Source: Comamonas sp009360615
GTDB taxonomy: Bacteria > Pseudomonadota > Gammaproteobacteria > Burkholderiales > Burkholderiaceae_C
NCBI RefSeq assembly: GCF_035784015.1
Contig: NZ_JALKOW010000002.1
Reading direction: 5' to 3' (one strand)
DNA length: 64,000 bases
Below the pieces are notes generated by a model. That model was not told the origin of the DNA. It saw nothing but the letters and a program-made list of their open reading frames with translations, and ran no database searches. Each line of letters starts with the position of its first letter. The stretch's first letter is position 1. The translations under genes and the position numbers were made by a program. Below, piece by piece: positions 60,432-64,000 of this stretch.

Positions 60432-60920
60432 TCAGCCGCGGTGGCTGGTGAAGACGGAAGTGCTGACCTCGCTGTTCATGAGGTTCCTCTTGACCAGCAG
60501 CACGTCGTAGGGGTCCTTGCGGCCACCATATTCGGGCCCGTCCATGCCGGGACTGCCAATGGGCATGCCCGGTACGGCGATGCCCAGGGCCTTGGGTTTT
60601 TGCCTCAGCAGCTTGTGCACATCGGCGGCTGGCACGTGGCCTTCCACCAGATAGCCGCCCACCAGGGCCGTATGGCAGGAACCCAGTCGGGCCGGCAGGC
60701 CCAGCCTGGCGCGCACGGTGGTATTGCCCACGTCGTGCACTTTGACGGAGAAGCCTGCCTGCTCCATGAGTTCAATCCAGTCCTTGCAGCAGCCGCAGTT
60801 CGGGTCTTTCCAGACCTCCATGGCGGTCATGGCAGGAGCAGTCGCCATTGCGGGCAGTGCAGCCACGCCGGCGGCAGCGGCCAGCAGATGCAGGGCGTGG
60901 CGGCGGTTGGTGCTTGTCAT
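60432..60920 (-). CDS. DUF411 metal-binding protein
   Basis: 162 residues. Tat-like start (MTSTNRRHALHLLAAAAG), CGCC in DPNCGCCKDWIE, SCHTALVGGYLVEGHVPA and PGMPIGSPGMDGPEYG, the DUF411 signature with its Cys/Met/His clusters. It lies in copper clusters and probably binds copper in the periplasm. Confidence 0.92.
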   Translation of the reverse strand: MTSTNRRHALHLLAAAAGVAALPAMATAPAMTAMEVWKDPNCGCCKDWIELMEQAGFSVKVHDVGNTTVRARLGLPARLGSCHTALVGGYLVEGHVPAADVHKLLRQKPKALGIAVPGMPIGSPGMDGPEYGGRKDPYDVLLVKRNLMNSEVSTSVFTSHRG

Positions 60921-60939
60921 CGGAAATTCCTTTCTTGCG

Positions 60940-61422
60940 TTATTCGGTGACGGTGAGACGTCCTGTCATGCCGGCCTGGTAGTGGCCGGGGATCAGGCAG
61001 GCGAAGTCGAACTCCCCCGTGCGGTTGAAATTCCATACCAGGTCTTCTGCCTTGCCGGGCGCGACATGGGCCATGAAGGGTTCGGCATGCTCCATGCCAG
61101 GGTGCCTGAGCATCATCTGCGCGTGCTCGCCCAGAGAAGCCTTGGTGCCCAGCACCATCTCATGCATGAGCTGACCTTGGTTGACCACGCGCAGGCGCAG
61201 GGTCTCGCCCTTTTTCACTATGAAATGGCTGGGGCTGAAGCGCATGTCGTCGGTCATCTGGATGGTCAGGCTGCGCTGGACCTCCTGGGCCTCGGCGGCA
61301 ATGCCCCAGGGTTTTTGTTCCCTGATCACGGGGCCGTCGGCATGGCTGGCGTTTCCATGCGCAACACTGGCACTGGCGATTGCTGCCAAAGCGCCGGCAG
61401 CGATGAATTGAACAGTCCTCAT
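60940..61422 (-). CDS. Cupredoxin-domain protein
   Basis: 160 residues. Signal peptide MRTVQFIAAGALAAIASASV, then a blue-copper fold with ligands in QLMHEMV (His), FACLIPGHYQAGM (Cys, His, Met). It can carry electrons or bind copper for the multicopper oxidase encoded upstream in the operon. Confidence 0.9.
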   Translation of the reverse strand: MRTVQFIAAGALAAIASASVAHGNASHADGPVIREQKPWGIAAEAQEVQRSLTIQMTDDMRFSPSHFIVKKGETLRLRVVNQGQLMHEMVLGTKASLGEHAQMMLRHPGMEHAEPFMAHVAPGKAEDLVWNFNRTGEFDFACLIPGHYQAGMTGRLTVTE

Positions 61423-61437
61423 GACAATCTCCTGGTT

Positions 61438-62844
61438 TCAGTGCGTGTCGTGGCTGCCCATGGCGGAGCCGGTTTCGGGTTTGCGTACGGTGGCGGCACC
61501 GGGCGCGGTGCCGGGCGTGCTCTGGCGCGGTGCCTTGGCATCGAAAGGTGCGCCCTGCCATTCATAGGCTTGCGTGCCCTTGGGCTGCGGGTACCAGCCG
61601 GGATCGCCGTAGTCGTTGGCGCCCAGGTTCTTGCGCACCTTGAAGCTGGTGAACATGCCGCCCATCTCTATGGGGCCGTAGGGGCCTTTGCCGGTCATCA
61701 TGGGAAAGGTGTTGTCGGGTAGCGGCATGTGCATGCTGCCCATGTCGCCCATGCCGCGTTCTCCCATCACCATGTAGTCGGGCACGATCTTCTGGATCTT
61801 GCCCACCAGGCCACGGTGGTCCACGCCGATCATGGTGGGTACTGTGTGACCCATGGCGCCCATGGTGTGGTGGCTCTTGTGGCAATGGAAGGCCCAGTCG
61901 CCGGGCTCGTCGGCGATGAATTCCACCTGGCGCATCTGGCCCACGGCCACATCCGTCGTCACCTCGGGCCAGCGGGCGGACTTCGGAACGGGGCCACCGT
62001 CGGTTCCCGTGACTTCGAACTCATGGCCGTGGATATGGATGGGGTGGTTGGTCATGGTCAGATTGCCCACGCGTATGCGCACCTTGTCGCCCTGACGCGC
62101 CACCAGCGGGCTGATGGCGGGAAACACACGGCTGTTGAAGGTCCAGATATTGAAATCCGTCATCTCGTTGATGCGCGGCGTCATGGTGCCGGGTTCGACC
62201 GCATAGGCGCTGAGCAGGAAGGCATAGTCCCGCTGCACCTTGTCGATCAGCGGGTGGGCTGTCCTGGGGTGGGTGATCCACAAGCCCATCATGCCCATGG
62301 CCATCTGCACCATCTCATCCGAATGGGGGTGGTACATGAAGGTCCCGGGGCGGCGCGCCTCGAACTCGTAGACAAAGGTCCTGCCCGGCGGGATGTGGGG
62401 CTGGTTCAGGCCGCCCACGCCATCCATGCCGTTGGGCAGACGCTGGCCATGCCAGTGGATGGTGGTGCTCTCGGGCAGGCGGTTGGTGACGAAGATGCGC
62501 ACCTTGTCGCCTTCCACCACCTCGATCGTGGGCCCCGGCGACTGGCCGTTGTAGCCCCACATATTGACGAAAAAACCGGGCGCCACCTCGCGCACCACGG
62601 GCTCTGCCACGAGGTGGAACTCCTTGACGCCCGCATTCATGCGCCAGGGCGTGGTCCAGCCGTTGAGCGTGACCACGCCCTGGTAGGGGCGGCCATTGGG
62701 TGGCGTCAGCGGCCCTGCCGTGTCGGCGCTGCCCTGCACGACGGGCTCGGGCAGCGCTGCCATGGCCACCTGGCTGACGGCCATTGAAGTTGTGGCGGCT
62801 GCCACGGCAGTGGCCGCGCCGGTGAAAAAGGATCGGCGTTGCAT
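61438..62844 (-). CDS. Periplasmic multicopper oxidase
   Basis: 468 residues. Tat signal MQRRSFFTGAATAVAAA. Copper sites HWHGQRLPNG, MYHPHSDE, HPIHIHGHEFE and WAFHCHKSHHTMGAMGH account for type 1, 2 and 3 copper. Met/His-rich C-terminus (GSMHMPLPDNTFPMM). It oxidises Cu(I) to the less toxic Cu(II). Two bases separate it from the TolC-like gene upstream. Confidence 0.92.
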   Translation of the reverse strand: MQRRSFFTGAATAVAAATTSMAVSQVAMAALPEPVVQGSADTAGPLTPPNGRPYQGVVTLNGWTTPWRMNAGVKEFHLVAEPVVREVAPGFFVNMWGYNGQSPGPTIEVVEGDKVRIFVTNRLPESTTIHWHGQRLPNGMDGVGGLNQPHIPPGRTFVYEFEARRPGTFMYHPHSDEMVQMAMGMMGLWITHPRTAHPLIDKVQRDYAFLLSAYAVEPGTMTPRINEMTDFNIWTFNSRVFPAISPLVARQGDKVRIRVGNLTMTNHPIHIHGHEFEVTGTDGGPVPKSARWPEVTTDVAVGQMRQVEFIADEPGDWAFHCHKSHHTMGAMGHTVPTMIGVDHRGLVGKIQKIVPDYMVMGERGMGDMGSMHMPLPDNTFPMMTGKGPYGPIEMGGMFTSFKVRKNLGANDYGDPGWYPQPKGTQAYEWQGAPFDAKAPRQSTPGTAPGAATVRKPETGSAMGSHDTH

Positions 62845-62845
62845 C

Positions 62846-64000
62846 TCAGTGACCTGCTTCGTTGCTCGCAGCGGGTGCTGCGCGGGTGTTGATGGTGGAG
62901 GGGGTTCCTGGCGATGTGGCTGTGAGGGCCAGGCGCAGATCGGTCTCGGCCAGCCAGAAGTCGCGCTGGGCCTCGGTGGCGGTCACCACGGCCTGCGCGG
63001 TGCTGCGGGCCTGGGCCAGCAATTGCCACACACTCGTGAACATGCCGTTGTAGCGGTAGACGGTTTCTTCCTGCATCAGCTTGGCCAGGGGCAGGACCTC
63101 GGCCTGCTGCTGCCGGGCCAGGTCGTAGGCCGTGCGGTAGGCCAGCCAGTGGCTGCGGGCCTCGCTGCGCGCGCGTATGGCGTTGTCGCGCAGCAGCGAG
63201 GCACTGCGCAGCACCTGGTGGCGTGCCATGCCGCGTGCGGCAAAGCCCCAGTCGAACAGCGGCAGCGGCACGTCGAACTCCCAGCCCTGGGTCTTGTCGC
63301 TGTGGCCCGTGGCTCTGTCCGTGCTGGTGTTGTTGCTGTAGCTGGCGCCGATATCGCCAAAGATGCTGCCAATCGTGGCCCAGCCCTGGCGGCCGGCGGT
63401 CACATCCAGGTCGCGTCGCAGCGCTCCCAGATCCAGCCGCTGGCGCAGGGCGGTGGCCTCGGCGTCATCGCCACTACGCAATTCGGCTGCTTTCGGCAGG
63501 GCGGGCAGTTGGGCAGGCAGCTGGTAGGCCAGTTGCTGTCCCCACAGACCCATGCGACGGGCCAGCTGCTCTCGTTCCAGCTGGGCGTTCAGACGGGCGC
63601 GTGCCAGCTGGGCTGCGGCTTGCTGCTGCTGGACCAGCTCACGCGCCTGGTCCATCTTGCTGAAGTTGCCGACCTGGGCCATGCGGCGTGCCAGCTCGCC
63701 TCCCAGGGCCGCAGCCTCGTGCATGCGTTCGTTGGCGACCAGGGCCTGCTCGGCTGCCACGGCGCGCAGCCACGCGCGGCGCGTGTCGGCAGCCAGCAGC
63801 AGCACCTGCTGCGCGGCCGTCAGCGTGGCCTGTTCCATCTGCCAGCCCTGCCAGCGGCTGCGCCAGGGCAAGGTGATGAGCTGCACCAGCCCGAAGCTGA
63901 GCTGGCGCTCGATCTCCCGCTCGTGGCTGTTGTGAAAACGGCCGAAGGTAAAGCTCGGGTTGGGCAGGGTCAGCACTTGCACGCGCTGTGCGTCGGCAAT
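62846..64000 (-). CDS. TolC-family outer membrane efflux protein (5' partial)
   Basis: At least 385 residues, open to the right edge, so the N-terminus is missing. Alternating long coiled-coil segments (MEQATLTAAQQVLLLAADTR, RARLNAQLEREQLARRMGLW) and short beta parts (FGDIGASYSNNTSTDRATGH) fit CusC/TolC-like channels. First visible gene of the copper operon; it would export copper with an RND pump encoded off the window. Confidence 0.9.
   Translation of the reverse strand: MADAQRVQVLTLPNPSFTFGRFHNSHEREIERQLSFGLVQLITLPWRSRWQGWQMEQATLTAAQQVLLLAADTRRAWLRAVAAEQALVANERMHEAAALGGELARRMAQVGNFSKMDQARELVQQQQAAAQLARARLNAQLEREQLARRMGLWGQQLAYQLPAQLPALPKAAELRSGDDAEATALRQRLDLGALRRDLDVTAGRQGWATIGSIFGDIGASYSNNTSTDRATGHSDKTQGWEFDVPLPLFDWGFAARGMARHQVLRSASLLRDNAIRARSEARSHWLAYRTAYDLARQQQAEVLPLAKLMQEETVYRYNGMFTSVWQLLAQARSTAQAVVTATEAQRDFWLAETDLRLALTATSPGTPSTINTRAAPAASNEAGH

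Noticed and set aside
1..64000. CRISPR arrays, insertion sequences and rRNA genes
   Set aside because: No regularly spaced repeats, complete transposase with inverted ends, or rRNA sequence was seen.

Overview
The window looks like a chromosome segment of a Comamonas-type betaproteobacterium (Burkholderiales, Comamonadaceae). This rests on high-GC codon use and on gene families typical of that group (DUF1631, orphan MetQ pairs, CusF/DUF411/multicopper oxidase clusters). The species assignment is inference; no rRNA is present.

Region 1 (1 to about 20.7 kb) is a siphovirus-type prophage whose left end lies outside the window. On the plus strand it carries a capsid protease, HK97-type capsid, head-tail joining genes, tail tube, a tail assembly chaperone with a lambda G/GT-like -1 frameshift site, and a tape measure. 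A tail tip resembling gene transfer agents follows (DUF2460, DUF2163, NlpC/P60, large hub protein), then fibre-like proteins and a lysis cassette (holin candidate, SAR-type lysozyme, Rz with an embedded Rz1). Two cargo cassettes, each with a small lipoprotein and ending in stem-loop terminators, interrupt the morphogenesis genes. After the lysis genes come an intact hicB with a frameshifted hicA, three small minus-strand genes, and a divergent YedK/HMCES gene behind a perfect LexA box.

Region 2 (20.8 to 37.6 kb) is accessory chromosome: a 49-residue lipoprotein, a DUF4382 lipoprotein, a cupin, a LysR/MFS pair, a cysteine-dioxygenase-like protein, a membrane EAL phosphodiesterase, several small envelope proteins, a candidate small RNA, the arsRBCH arsenic operon and tRNA-Pro. 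Much of it is sparsely coding. A repeat pair at 27.6 and 37.7 kb brackets about 10 kb.

Region 3 (37.6 to 47.0 kb) begins with the 5' half of a tRNA-Arg and ends with an intact tRNA-Arg(TCT). Between them are a chemoreceptor, several unknown membrane proteins, a secreted clan GH-A hydrolase, and an SOS operon umuD-cho-umuC'. Here umuC is cut to its first ~30 codons and runs into the tail of a tyrosine recombinase, a scar of a lost mobile element.

Region 4 (47.1 to 64 kb) is mostly core chromosome: an M14 carboxypeptidase homologue that has lost its zinc ligands, a DEAD-box helicase, EttA, a DUF1631 protein, a P1 aminopeptidase, two tandem MetQ lipoproteins or binding proteins, a leucine-rich-repeat protein kinase divergent from an ankyrin protein, and a minus-strand copper operon (TolC-like, multicopper oxidase, cupredoxin, DUF411, CusF-like) running off the right edge.
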